Part shown: positions 15,254 to 23,008 of the stretch, in pieces
Numbering within the stretch: position 1 is the stretch's first letter
Layout of the letters: every line of letters begins with the position of its first letter
From: Thermoleophilia bacterium UBA6103
GTDB lineage: Bacteria > Actinomycetota > Thermoleophilia > UBA2241
NCBI GenBank assembly: GCA_002423545.1
Contig: DIWP01000031.1
Coordinates: 61,146-108,766 of the forward strand
Reading direction: 5' to 3'
DNA: 47,621 nt
Program-made: the position numbers and the translations under genes
Notes under the pieces: generated by a model
Told to the model about the DNA's origin: nothing
The model's input: the letters and a program-made list of their open reading frames with translations, nothing else
Databases searched by the model: none

Positions 15254-17971
15254 TTGGCCGGCGTGTTGTTCGTCACGGTCGGGTCGGGGGTCGATGAGTA
15301 CCCCCTGCGCGAGGGTTCCACTACGATCGGCCGCGGTCGCGACAACGACCTGCTGCTGCCGCACCCCCAGGTCTCGCAGCACCACGCTCGCATCGACGTC
15401 ACGGCTGACGGCGCGTCCATCACCGACCTGGGAAGCTCCAACGGGACGTTCGTGGGCGGCGCCGAGCTGGCGCCGCGTGAGCCACACGGGCTGGTCGACG
15501 GCGACGGCATCCATGTCGGCCCGTTCGTACTGACGTATCGGGTCACGGCGGCACCGCAGGTGCCTGAGCCGGCGGCCGCCGTTCGAGAGCCGACGGTCCT
15601 GCTGCCGCCGGCCGAGCCGGCGCGACTCGATGTCACGACGCCGGAAGGGCTGAGCACGCACGAGCTGCGCGGGGAACTCGTGCGTCTGGGGCGATCGGCC
15701 GACAACGACATCGTCGTGGAGGCGGAGGCGGTGTCGCGCCACCACGCCGAGCTGCGGCAGGTCGACGGCCGCTGGTCGATCACGGACCTGGGCAGCACCA
15801 ACGGGCTGACGATCGACGGGCGTCGGGTCACGGAGCACACACTGGGCGACGGCGATCTGGTCCGCATAGGCCGGCGGGTCGTACTCGCCTTTCACGAGGC
15901 GGTGTCAGCGGCCGGCGCGGGACGTGCCGGCGCGGCGCGGCCGGGAGAGGGTGCGGACGGCCGTCGGGTAGTCGAGATCCCGGCGGCCGGTGCGCTCACC
16001 ATCGGCCGCGGCGCCGACGCCGGCATCCGGGTGGCTCACCCGCAGGTGTCGGCGGCTCACGCCCGGGTCGAGCGGCGCGACGGCGAGCTGGTCGTGCAGG
16101 ACCTCGGCAGCGCGGCCGGCACCTTCGTCAACGGGCAGCCGGTCGATCAGAGGGCGCTCAAGGACGGCGACGCGGTGCGCATCGGCGCGCAGCGGTTCGT
16201 GGTGCGGGCCGGCCGTCTGGAAGTGGAAGACGAAGAGGGCGCGCTGGAGCTGGAGGCGCGCGACCTCTCGGTCACCGTCGCCAAGGGCAAGCGGATCCTC
16301 GATCACGTCTCGCTGACCATCAAGCCGCGCCAGTTCGTCGCCGTCGTCGGCGGCAGCGGGTCGGGCAAGTCCACGCTGGTCAACGCCCTCTCCGGCTTCC
16401 GCCCGGCCACCGAGGGCACGGTGCTGGTGAACGGCGTCGATCTCTACCGCAACGCGGCCGCGTATCGCTCCGATCTCGGCTACGTGCCGCAAGACGACAT
16501 CATCCATCGGGACCTGCCCGTGGGCCGCGCCCTCGACTACTCCGCGCAACTGCGCATGCCGCCCGACACCACCGCGCAGGAGCGCGCCGACCGCATCCGC
16601 GAGGTGCTCGCCGAGCTCGATCTGCAGGGGTGCGCGAACACACCGATCCGGCGGCTCAGCGGCGGCCAGCGCAAGCGGGTCTCCATCGCCGTCGAGCTGC
16701 TCACGCGTCCCAGCCTCTTCTTCCTCGACGAGGCGACCTCGGGGCTCGACCCGGCCACCGAGAGCCAGCTCATGCGGCTGCTGCGTCGACTGGCCGACCA
16801 GGGTCGCACGGTCATCCTCATCACGCATGCGACCAAGAACGTCATGCTCTGCGACGCCGTCGCGGTGATGGCGCGGGGCGGGCGGCTCGCCTACTTCGGG
16901 CCGCCCGACGAGGCGCTCACCTACTTCAAGGTCGACGACTTCGACGGCATCTACGAGCGGGTCGAGGAGGACACACCGACCACGTGGGCGCGTCGTCAAG
17001 TGGCGGCCGAAGCGAAAAAGGGTGGGCGGCGCGGTGCGCCGCTGCGGGGCGGCGCCCCGGCGGCGCCGCCCCAGCAGCGCAACGTCTCCTCGTGGAAGCA
17101 GTTCGCGACGCTGACGCGACGCTATCTGGACACCCTCATGTGTGACCGTCAGGCAGCGGCCCTGCTGTTCCTGGTGGCACCCGCCCTGGGACTCCTCAAT
17201 TTCATCGAGTGGGACCGCGACGTCTTCGACCCGGTCACCGGCGGCGCCAACAAGGGTGTGATGCTCTGCTTCATCTCGGTGCTGGTCACGTTCCTCGTCG
17301 GCATGATCACGTCCGTGCGGGAGATCGTCAAGGAAGACGCGGTGTACCGGCGTGAGCGCATGGTGGGTCTCAAGGTGCTCCCGTACATCGCCTCCAAGGT
17401 GGCGGTGGGGTCGGTCTTCGCGCTCTACAGCGCCGCCGTCCTGTATGGACTCACCTTCGCTGCTATCGACTTCCCGCAGGCGAACGGCATCGCGCCCCTC
17501 TACATCTTCATCCCGTTCCTGCTCGGCACGTTCTCCGGGCTGGCGTGGGGACTGCTGGTCTCGGCGCTGGCGTCCACGGAAGAACGAGCCATGCTGCTGA
17601 TGATCCTCGTGATCGTGCCCCAGATCGTGTTCTCCGGCGGCATGCTCTCGATGGACGACATGGGAGCGCCGGGCAAGGTCTTCGGCTCCATCACCTCGAC
17701 GCGGTACAACCTCGCCGCGCTCGTGACGGCGACTGAGGTCAGGGAGGGCGACTGCGTCAAACCGGACCTCAGCGATTGCCGCATGCCGGGTTCCGAGGGG
17801 ATGACGACGCTGGCGGAGAAGCAGGCCCTTGTGAAGCAGCTCAATGAGCAGTACGGACAGATCTTCGCCGTGCGGCTCAGCGTCTACTGGGGGATCTCGC
17901 TGGGCATCGCCGTCATCCTGCTGGTGATCGTCGCGTTACTGCAGAAACGCAAGGACAAGTCGCTGACATGA
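15254..17971 (+). CDS. ABC transporter with three FHA domains (Rv1747-like, ATPase and permease fused)
   Basis: A 905-residue fusion. FHA1: GRGRDND 26-32, SQHHARI 41-47, DLGSSNGTF 58-66. FHA2: GRSADND 146-152, SRHHAEL 161-167, DLGSTNG 178-184. FHA3: GRGADAG 251-257, SAAHARV 266-272, DLGSAAGTFVNG 283-294, where the usual Asn before Gly is Ala. The ATPase (about 332-560) has GGSGSGKST 367-375, LSGGQRKR 468-475 and LFFLDEATSGLD 488-499. The ABC-2 permease part has six helices in about 625-905, giving an ABCG-like half transporter. FHA domains bind phosphothreonine; the linker between FHA1 and FHA2 offers one in REPTVLLPP (T114). In Mycobacterium tuberculosis the related Rv1747 (two FHA domains) is controlled by kinase PknF in this way, and a kinase gene follows 10 bases downstream here. 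TTG start with a G6 run upstream. Cargo unknown. Confidence 0.93.
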   Translation: MAGVLFVTVGSGVDEYPLREGSTTIGRGRDNDLLLPHPQVSQHHARIDVTADGASITDLGSSNGTFVGGAELAPREPHGLVDGDGIHVGPFVLTYRVTAAPQVPEPAAAVREPTVLLPPAEPARLDVTTPEGLSTHELRGELVRLGRSADNDIVVEAEAVSRHHAELRQVDGRWSITDLGSTNGLTIDGRRVTEHTLGDGDLVRIGRRVVLAFHEAVSAAGAGRAGAARPGEGADGRRVVEIPAAGALTIGRGADAGIRVAHPQVSAAHARVERRDGELVVQDLGSAAGTFVNGQPVDQRALKDGDAVRIGAQRFVVRAGRLEVEDEEGALELEARDLSVTVAKGKRILDHVSLTIKPRQFVAVVGGSGSGKSTLVNALSGFRPATEGTVLVNGVDLYRNAAAYRSDLGYVPQDDIIHRDLPVGRALDYSAQLRMPPDTTAQERADRIREVLAELDLQGCANTPIRRLSGGQRKRVSIAVELLTRPSLFFLDEATSGLDPATESQLMRLLRRLADQGRTVILITHATKNVMLCDAVAVMARGGRLAYFGPPDEALTYFKVDDFDGIYERVEEDTPTTWARRQVAAEAKKGGRRGAPLRGGAPAAPPQQRNVSSWKQFATLTRRYLDTLMCDRQAAALLFLVAPALGLLNFIEWDRDVFDPVTGGANKGVMLCFISVLVTFLVGMITSVREIVKEDAVYRRERMVGLKVLPYIASKVAVGSVFALYSAAVLYGLTFAAIDFPQANGIAPLYIFIPFLLGTFSGLAWGLLVSALASTEERAMLLMILVIVPQIVFSGGMLSMDDMGAPGKVFGSITSTRYNLAALVTATEVREGDCVKPDLSDCRMPGSEGMTTLAEKQALVKQLNEQYGQIFAVRLSVYWGISLGIAVILLVIVALLQKRKDKSLT

Positions 17972-17981
17972 GCGCCGTGAC

Positions 17982-19703
17982 ATGCAGGATCTGAGCGGCA
18001 CGACTCTGGGGCGCTACCGTCTCACCCGGATCGTCGGCCGGGGCGGCATGGCGACCGTCTACGAGGCCCTCGATCCGACGCTCGACCGGGTGGTCGCGGT
18101 CAAGGTCCTGGCTCAGCACCTGGTCGGGGAGGAAGGGTTCCTCGGACGCTTCCAGCACGAGGCAAGGGCGGTGGCCGCTCTTCGGCATCCGTCCATCGTG
18201 CACATGTACGACTTCGACACCCAGGGCGGCGTCCCGTACATGGTCATGGAGTACATCGACGGGCCGTCTCTGCAGGCCTTGCTTGCCGATCTCCACAGGC
18301 GTTCGGAGGCGGCAGTCGGCGACGCGCTGCCGACGACCGACGGCAGTGCTTCCCCGGGGTTGCCGCACGACGCGGTCGTGCGGCTCATGAATGCCGTCTG
18401 CTCGGCGCTGGATTACGCACACGCGCGCGGCATGGTCCACCGGGACATCAAGCCGGCCAACGTCCTGTTGACGGCCGATCTGGAGCCGGTCCTGAGCGAC
18501 TTCGGCATCGCCCGCATCGCCGGCGCGACCACGTACACGGCACCGGGCATGGTCATGGGCACCGCTCACTACATGGCGCCCGAGCAGGCGCAGGGCCTGC
18601 CGATCGACGGACGCTGCGACCAGTATGCCGCCGCGGTGCTGGCTTTCGAGGCACTGGCCGGCAGGGTGCCGTATGTGGGCGACACGACCGGCTCGGTGCT
18701 GGCGCAGCACATCACCGCTCCCGTCCCGTCACTCAGTGCACTCCTCCCCTCGCTCCCCTCGGGAGTCGATGCCGTCTTCGCCCGAGCGCTGGCCAAGGAG
18801 CCGGACGACCGCTTCCCGACCGCCGGGGACTTCGCCCGGGAAATGCAGGCCGTGCTGAAGGTGCCGGAGCGGGATGCAGGCGGGCCGCTTCTCGCGTCGA
18901 GCGAGGCACTCGGGCTGCTCGGTCCGAGCATCGTCGCGCGTCTGCGGACACGGCCGGGTCCCCCGCGTGACCCGACTGCGGCGGAGCCATCGCGGGTCCG
19001 CGCCGCTGCGTCGGCGCCAGGTGCGGTGGACGACGCTCCGACGACGCTCGAGCGCACACCGGCGACCGAAGGTGTACCGCTACCGCCTGCCGAGCGCCAG
19101 CCGGCCGGGGGCGCCAAGACGTCTGCCGTGGCGCGTCGCTCCGGATCACGGCGCGGCTGGGCGGTGGGGGCCGCTGCCGGCATCGTGATCGCTGCCGTCA
19201 TCGTCGTGACGCTCGGTTGGCAGCCGTGGCGGCAGACGGAGCCGGCCGGCGTCGCGGGGGGAGCGTCGCCCACACCGACCGCCACTCGATCGCAGGACGG
19301 CGACCCGGCCGGCACCGCGGAGCCGACGCCCAGCGTGAGTCCTACGCAGACCTCGAGCTCTGCGGCGAGTCCCGAGCCCACAGCGGTCGCGGCGGCGCAG
19401 CCGCTGCCGCGCGCCCTCAAGGACGTCTCAGCGACCAGCGGGGCCATGGCGCGCGTCGGGTTCCTGGTGGAGGATGAGGACAGCGATCGCTGTAAGGTGC
19501 GGGTCGTGATCAGCGATGAGCAGGGGACGCAGGTGAAGGCGTACGGCACCAGGAAGGACTGGTGGTGGAAGACGAACGTGGCCGAGTCGATGAGCTTCAC
19601 CTGCACGCTGCCGCCCGGCGTGTATCGGTACCATGTAGAGGCGACCGATGACGACGGCAACACCGGGGTGAGCGGCGATCGCACGACGCTGACGGTGCAG
19701 TGA
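17982..19703 (+). CDS. Transmembrane Ser/Thr protein kinase (PknB/PknF type, no PASTA repeats)
   Basis: A 573-residue Hanks-type kinase. Kinase domain about 11-295: Gly loop GRGGMATVY, Lys41 in VAVKV, catalytic HRDIKPAN (D155), DFG 173-175, activation loop rich in Thr (TTYTAPGMVMGT) and APE-like MAPE. A Pro/Ala linker leads to one membrane helix at about 393-412. Outside the cell there is a Ser/Thr/Pro-rich stalk and a final ~100-residue beta-rich domain (about 470-573, with YRYHVEATDDDGNTGVSGD) that resembles an Ig-like module rather than PASTA. The gene starts 10 bases after the three-FHA transporter, so the transporter is the obvious candidate substrate. The overlap of its stop with the next GTG suggests the TetR gene is in the same operon. 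Confidence 0.93.
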   Translation: MQDLSGTTLGRYRLTRIVGRGGMATVYEALDPTLDRVVAVKVLAQHLVGEEGFLGRFQHEARAVAALRHPSIVHMYDFDTQGGVPYMVMEYIDGPSLQALLADLHRRSEAAVGDALPTTDGSASPGLPHDAVVRLMNAVCSALDYAHARGMVHRDIKPANVLLTADLEPVLSDFGIARIAGATTYTAPGMVMGTAHYMAPEQAQGLPIDGRCDQYAAAVLAFEALAGRVPYVGDTTGSVLAQHITAPVPSLSALLPSLPSGVDAVFARALAKEPDDRFPTAGDFAREMQAVLKVPERDAGGPLLASSEALGLLGPSIVARLRTRPGPPRDPTAAEPSRVRAAASAPGAVDDAPTTLERTPATEGVPLPPAERQPAGGAKTSAVARRSGSRRGWAVGAAAGIVIAAVIVVTLGWQPWRQTEPAGVAGGASPTPTATRSQDGDPAGTAEPTPSVSPTQTSSSAASPEPTAVAAAQPLPRALKDVSATSGAMARVGFLVEDEDSDRCKVRVVISDEQGTQVKAYGTRKDWWWKTNVAESMSFTCTLPPGVYRYHVEATDDDGNTGVSGDRTTLTVQ

Positions 19704-20407
19704 GCGGGGCCGGGGTACCGTCCGGTGGCGAGCTTCCCCGCCGCCGCGGACGGCCGCCGGGCGCCAGGGCCCCGCTCGAGCACCCGTTGCCGGTGGAGAA
19801 CCCGCTCTCGGCGCTCAGTCCCACGGCGCGCCACATCCTGGCCACGGCGCGCCGTCTGCTGCTGGAGCGCGGCTTCGGCGCGCTGACCATAGAGAGCATC
19901 GCGCTCGAGGCCGGCGAGACGAAGGGCTCGGTGACCTATCACTTCGGCAGCAAGGCCGGGCTCATCGAGACGCTGTTCGACTCCCTCTCGCACGACACAT
20001 GGGTGGCGCTCTCCGAGGAGATAGCGGCGCTGCCCCCGGGCGAGGAGCGCATCGGTCTGTACATCGACGGCGTGCGCACGATGGCCGAGGACACCGAGGC
20101 GTACCGGGCGTTCTACGCCATCGCACCGCACGCCATGCAGGACCGCGACCTGCGGCCGCGGATGATCGCTCTGTACGACTGGTACCGCCAGATCACGCTG
20201 GAGGCCTGCGGCGTCGCGCAAGGTGACGACGACCGCGACCATGCCCGGCGGCGGGCGGTGGCGGCCGTGATCCTGGCCACCATGGACGGGCTGGCCTTCC
20301 AGCTGGCCCTGGACCCGGAGGCCTTCGATGAGGCATACGCCTTCGACCTGCTCAAGCAGACGGTCAAGCGGGCCCTGGCCGAGGGACGGCCGGAAGAGGG
20401 GGGCTGA
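19700..20407 (+). CDS. TetR family transcriptional regulator
   Basis: A 235-residue repressor-type regulator. The N-terminal DNA-binding domain (about 40-90) contains LTIESIALEAGETKGSVTYHFG, the helix-turn-helix, followed by SKAGLIETLF. The ligand-binding C-terminal domain is helical and typical of the family. The first ~38 residues are Arg/Pro/Gly-rich and longer than usual. GTG 19700 overlaps the kinase stop (GTGA); no separate ribosome binding site is evident, so translation is probably coupled. It lies 2 bases before the six-cysteine membrane protein gene, which is its most likely target along with its own operon. Ligand unknown. Confidence 0.88.
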   Translation: MSGAGVPSGGELPRRRGRPPGARAPLEHPLPVENPLSALSPTARHILATARRLLLERGFGALTIESIALEAGETKGSVTYHFGSKAGLIETLFDSLSHDTWVALSEEIAALPPGEERIGLYIDGVRTMAEDTEAYRAFYAIAPHAMQDRDLRPRMIALYDWYRQITLEACGVAQGDDDRDHARRRAVAAVILATMDGLAFQLALDPEAFDEAYAFDLLKQTVKRALAEGRPEEGG

Positions 20408-20409
20408 GG

Positions 20410-21048
20410 ATGACGACCGACCGTGGCCGCGCCGCTGGAGCCGGAGCCGCCGCCGACCGGGACGATGCAGTACACGACGCCGATGTGATGATCGACGGGC
20501 GGCTGATGTGCCGGTTCAGATGGGTGGATCTGCTGCGGTTCTTCCTGATCGTTCTGCCGTACGCCCTGGTCACCATCCCGGGCATGGTCCGTGCCGGGCG
20601 AGGCCGCGTCCTGCTCATCTGGCTCGCCTACGCCGCGTTCTTCTTCTACGTCTGGGAGGCGCGCGTACTCTGCCGCCACTGTCCGTTCTGGGCGGGATCG
20701 GGAAGGACGCTGCGCTGTCCGGCGAACTACGGGGTCACAAAGCTGTGGCGCTGGGATCCGCGGCCGATGTCCCGCTCGGAGGGCGCCCAGTTCCTCGCCG
20801 GTGCCATCCTGTTGATCGCCTTCCCCCTGCCCTGGCTGCTGCGGGAGCGGAAGTACGGACTGACGTCGGTCGCCGTCGCCACGGCAGCCGGCTGCACGGC
20901 CGCCCTGCGCACCTACGTTTGCACGCGCTGCGTCAACTTCTCCTGCCCGCTGAACGCCGTTCCGAAGTCGGTGGTCGACGAGTATCTCAGGGGCCATCCC
21001 GAGATGATGGACGCGTGGGAGGCTTCCGGCTACGAGCCGTCTGAGTGA
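20410..21048 (+). CDS. Six-cysteine membrane protein of unknown function
   Basis: A 212-residue protein I cannot assign to a named family. It has about four membrane helices (residues 41-60, 67-84, 125-145, 150-168). Between the second and third is C88-x2-C91-x11-C103 in LCRHCPFW and LRCPANYG, followed by KLWRWDPRPMSRSE. After the fourth is C171-x2-C174-x4-C179 in CTRCVNFSCPLNAVPK. The two cysteine sets probably lie on the same side of the membrane and could bind zinc or an iron-sulfur cluster. The Cys-Pro, Asn-Tyr-Gly and Asn-Phe-Ser-Cys-Pro-Leu-Asn segments look like conserved motifs rather than chance. It starts 2 bases after the TetR gene and is followed by a strong terminator, so it is the last gene of the operon. 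Confidence 0.75.
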   Translation: MTTDRGRAAGAGAAADRDDAVHDADVMIDGRLMCRFRWVDLLRFFLIVLPYALVTIPGMVRAGRGRVLLIWLAYAAFFFYVWEARVLCRHCPFWAGSGRTLRCPANYGVTKLWRWDPRPMSRSEGAQFLAGAILLIAFPLPWLLRERKYGLTSVAVATAAGCTAALRTYVCTRCVNFSCPLNAVPKSVVDEYLRGHPEMMDAWEASGYEPSE

Positions 21049-21052
21049 AAGC

Positions 21053-21092
21053 GGGGAAGCCCCGGTGGTCGCTCGCCCACCGGGGCTTCCCC
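21053..21092. terminator. Strong bidirectional terminator hairpin
   Basis: GGGGAAGCCCCGGTGG (21053-21068) pairs perfectly over 16 bases with 21077-21092 around an 8-base loop. It sits 4 bases after the stop of the six-cysteine protein and 24 bases before the stop of the convergent binding-protein gene, so it can end both transcripts. No long T-run is present, as is usual in such GC-rich DNA. Confidence 0.85.
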
Positions 21093-21116
21093 TGCGAGAC
21101 GCCGGAGTCGGGGTGC

Positions 21117-22952
21117 TCAGACCTCCTCGATGTGGCGCCCGCGGCGGCGCAGCACAACGAACAGGACAGCGCCGCCGACCACCACGACACAGGCCACGAT
21201 GATCCCCACAATGGCGCCGGTGGAGAGGCCGCCGGAGTCCGTGGTCGCGGTGGCCACCCGCGGCTGGACGTTGCGGTAGCTGTCGTCGAAGTACTGGGTG
21301 AGGGCCACGTGGCCGTCCTGTGACGGCGTGCGGATCCAGCCCTCCCAGTCGGCGGTGTTCCAGGCCGAGTAGAACGCCGGGTAGGCGAAGAAGGCCGTCG
21401 GGCTCTCCTTGTAGACGAGCTCCTGGAGCTGCCAGATGTAGTCCTTGCGCGCCTCCGGGTCGATCTCGGTGCCCTGGAGCTCATAGAGACGGTCGTACTC
21501 GTCGCTGGACCAGTTGCTGTCGCTCCAGGCCTCGATCTGGCCCTTCGTGAACACCGAGAGCACGAAGTTGGGGTCCACGTCGCCGCTCCAGCCCCAGATG
21601 AACATGTCGTAGTCCGGGGCGAACGTGTCGCCGTCGTAGGCCCACATCTTGTCGATCATCGCCCCCTCGTCCATCACCTGGAACTCGATGTCGAGGCCCA
21701 GGTCGCGGAACGACTGGGTGAGGATCTTGCCGGTGGTGGGGTGCGAAGCCACGGCGGAGTAGGTCCAGAGCCGCAGCTTGATCGGCTCCCCCTCATACTC
21801 GCGCACGCCGTCGCCGTCGCCGTCGGCGTAGCCGGCCGCGTCGAGCATCTGGCCGGCCTTCTCGAGGTCGTAGGTGTAGGCGACGCCCTCCGCCGGCTCC
21901 CAGTGCCAGTCGGGGTCGGTGTAGTAGTCCTTCACGATGATCGTCTGGGCGATCTCGCAGTCGCCGTTGTAGGCCACCTGCTTGATGCGCTCCTTGTCGA
22001 TGGCGTAGTTGAGGGCGCGCCGGAACTCGGGGTCGAGGAGGATGGGATGGCCCTTCGACGCCTCGCCGTCATAGCAGTTGAAGCCGAGGTCGTGACTGGC
22101 CCGGAAGGGGTTGGCCTTGGACGTCCCGTACCCCTCCTTGCCGACGAACTTCTGGAACACGGCCACCGGCAGCTCCACGGCGCAGTCGAGCGTGCCGGTC
22201 TGCAGGTCGCTGCCCATCGTGACCGGGTCCTTGTAGACGCTGAAGATCAGCTCGTCGATCTTGGGCGCGCCGCCCCAGTACTCCTTGTTGGCGACCAGCT
22301 TCGTGTACACATTGGGCTTGTATTCGACGATCTGGAAGGGCCCCGTGCCGATGATCGGCGGGTCGTTCTGGAAGGTCGTGACCGCCTCCTCGCCGCTTAC
22401 GTTCTCCCAGATGTGCCTGGGGACGATCGGGATCATGAGGGCGAGCATGTTGGCCTTGGGCTTCTCGAGGGTGAAGCGGACGGTGGTGTCGTCGATGGCC
22501 TCCACAGTCTCGATGTAGGGGGTGTAGGTGGTCATCAGGGCCAGGTCGTTGTCGATGACGTAGTTGAAGGTGAAGGCGACGTCGTCGGCGGTACACGGCT
22601 CGCCGTCCTGCCAGAGGACGCCGTCGCGGATCTTGAACGTCCACTCCAGGCCGTCCTCGCTCATCTCCCAGCTCTCGGCCAGGCGCGGGCGCGGCTGCAG
22701 CGTGTCGGGATCGAAGTCGGTGAGGTAGTCGTACTGCAGGGTGATGAGCTCCTGCGTGGCCGTCTCGAACCCGATGAACGGGTTGAGGTTCTGCGGGTCG
22801 GTCGTCCAGCCGACGTTGAGGACGACGGCCTCGGCGGCCGGATCGGCGTCCTCGGCCGCCGCCGGTACCGCGCCGGCCAGCAGCACGGCCAGCGCCAGCG
22901 TCGCGACGACGACGCATCGCACGGTGTGTCTCAGGTGTGAGTCGATAGGCAT
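21117..22952 (-). CDS. Extracytoplasmic peptide-binding protein (SBP family 5), C-terminally membrane-anchored
   Basis: A 611-residue solute-binding protein of the DppA/OppA family. It has a signal peptide (hydrophobic VVVATLALAVLLAGAV, then AAAED) without a lipobox Cys. Family segments include DPQNLNPFIGFE near the N-terminus, LAESWEMSEDGLEWTFKIRDGVLWQDG, DDVAFTFNYV, and FRRALNYAIDKERI. After a short Thr/Ser-rich linker the C-terminus has a membrane helix (about 579-601) and the tail RRRGRHIEEV, so the protein is anchored by its C-terminus instead of a lipid. The ATG at 22952 has AAGGGGG upstream. No permease or ATPase genes adjoin it; it lies 56 bases after a CocE/NonD hydrolase gene on the same strand. 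Confidence 0.9.
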   Translation of the reverse strand: MPIDSHLRHTVRCVVVATLALAVLLAGAVPAAAEDADPAAEAVVLNVGWTTDPQNLNPFIGFETATQELITLQYDYLTDFDPDTLQPRPRLAESWEMSEDGLEWTFKIRDGVLWQDGEPCTADDVAFTFNYVIDNDLALMTTYTPYIETVEAIDDTTVRFTLEKPKANMLALMIPIVPRHIWENVSGEEAVTTFQNDPPIIGTGPFQIVEYKPNVYTKLVANKEYWGGAPKIDELIFSVYKDPVTMGSDLQTGTLDCAVELPVAVFQKFVGKEGYGTSKANPFRASHDLGFNCYDGEASKGHPILLDPEFRRALNYAIDKERIKQVAYNGDCEIAQTIIVKDYYTDPDWHWEPAEGVAYTYDLEKAGQMLDAAGYADGDGDGVREYEGEPIKLRLWTYSAVASHPTTGKILTQSFRDLGLDIEFQVMDEGAMIDKMWAYDGDTFAPDYDMFIWGWSGDVDPNFVLSVFTKGQIEAWSDSNWSSDEYDRLYELQGTEIDPEARKDYIWQLQELVYKESPTAFFAYPAFYSAWNTADWEGWIRTPSQDGHVALTQYFDDSYRNVQPRVATATTDSGGLSTGAIVGIIVACVVVVGGAVLFVVLRRRGRHIEEV

Positions 22953-23008
22953 CGGTTCCCCCTTTCGCAGCGCCCGGAGGCGTCGTGGCCTCCGCAGCGC
23001 GTCCCCCT

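Noticed and set aside
17982..19703. Calling the kinase a PknB-type PASTA kinase
   Set aside because: The extracellular part has no PASTA repeats; it has one Ig-like domain after a Ser/Thr/Pro stalk.
18569..20242. 557-codon minus-strand open frame opposite kinase and TetR genes
   Set aside because: Compositionally biased shadow without start signal or domains.
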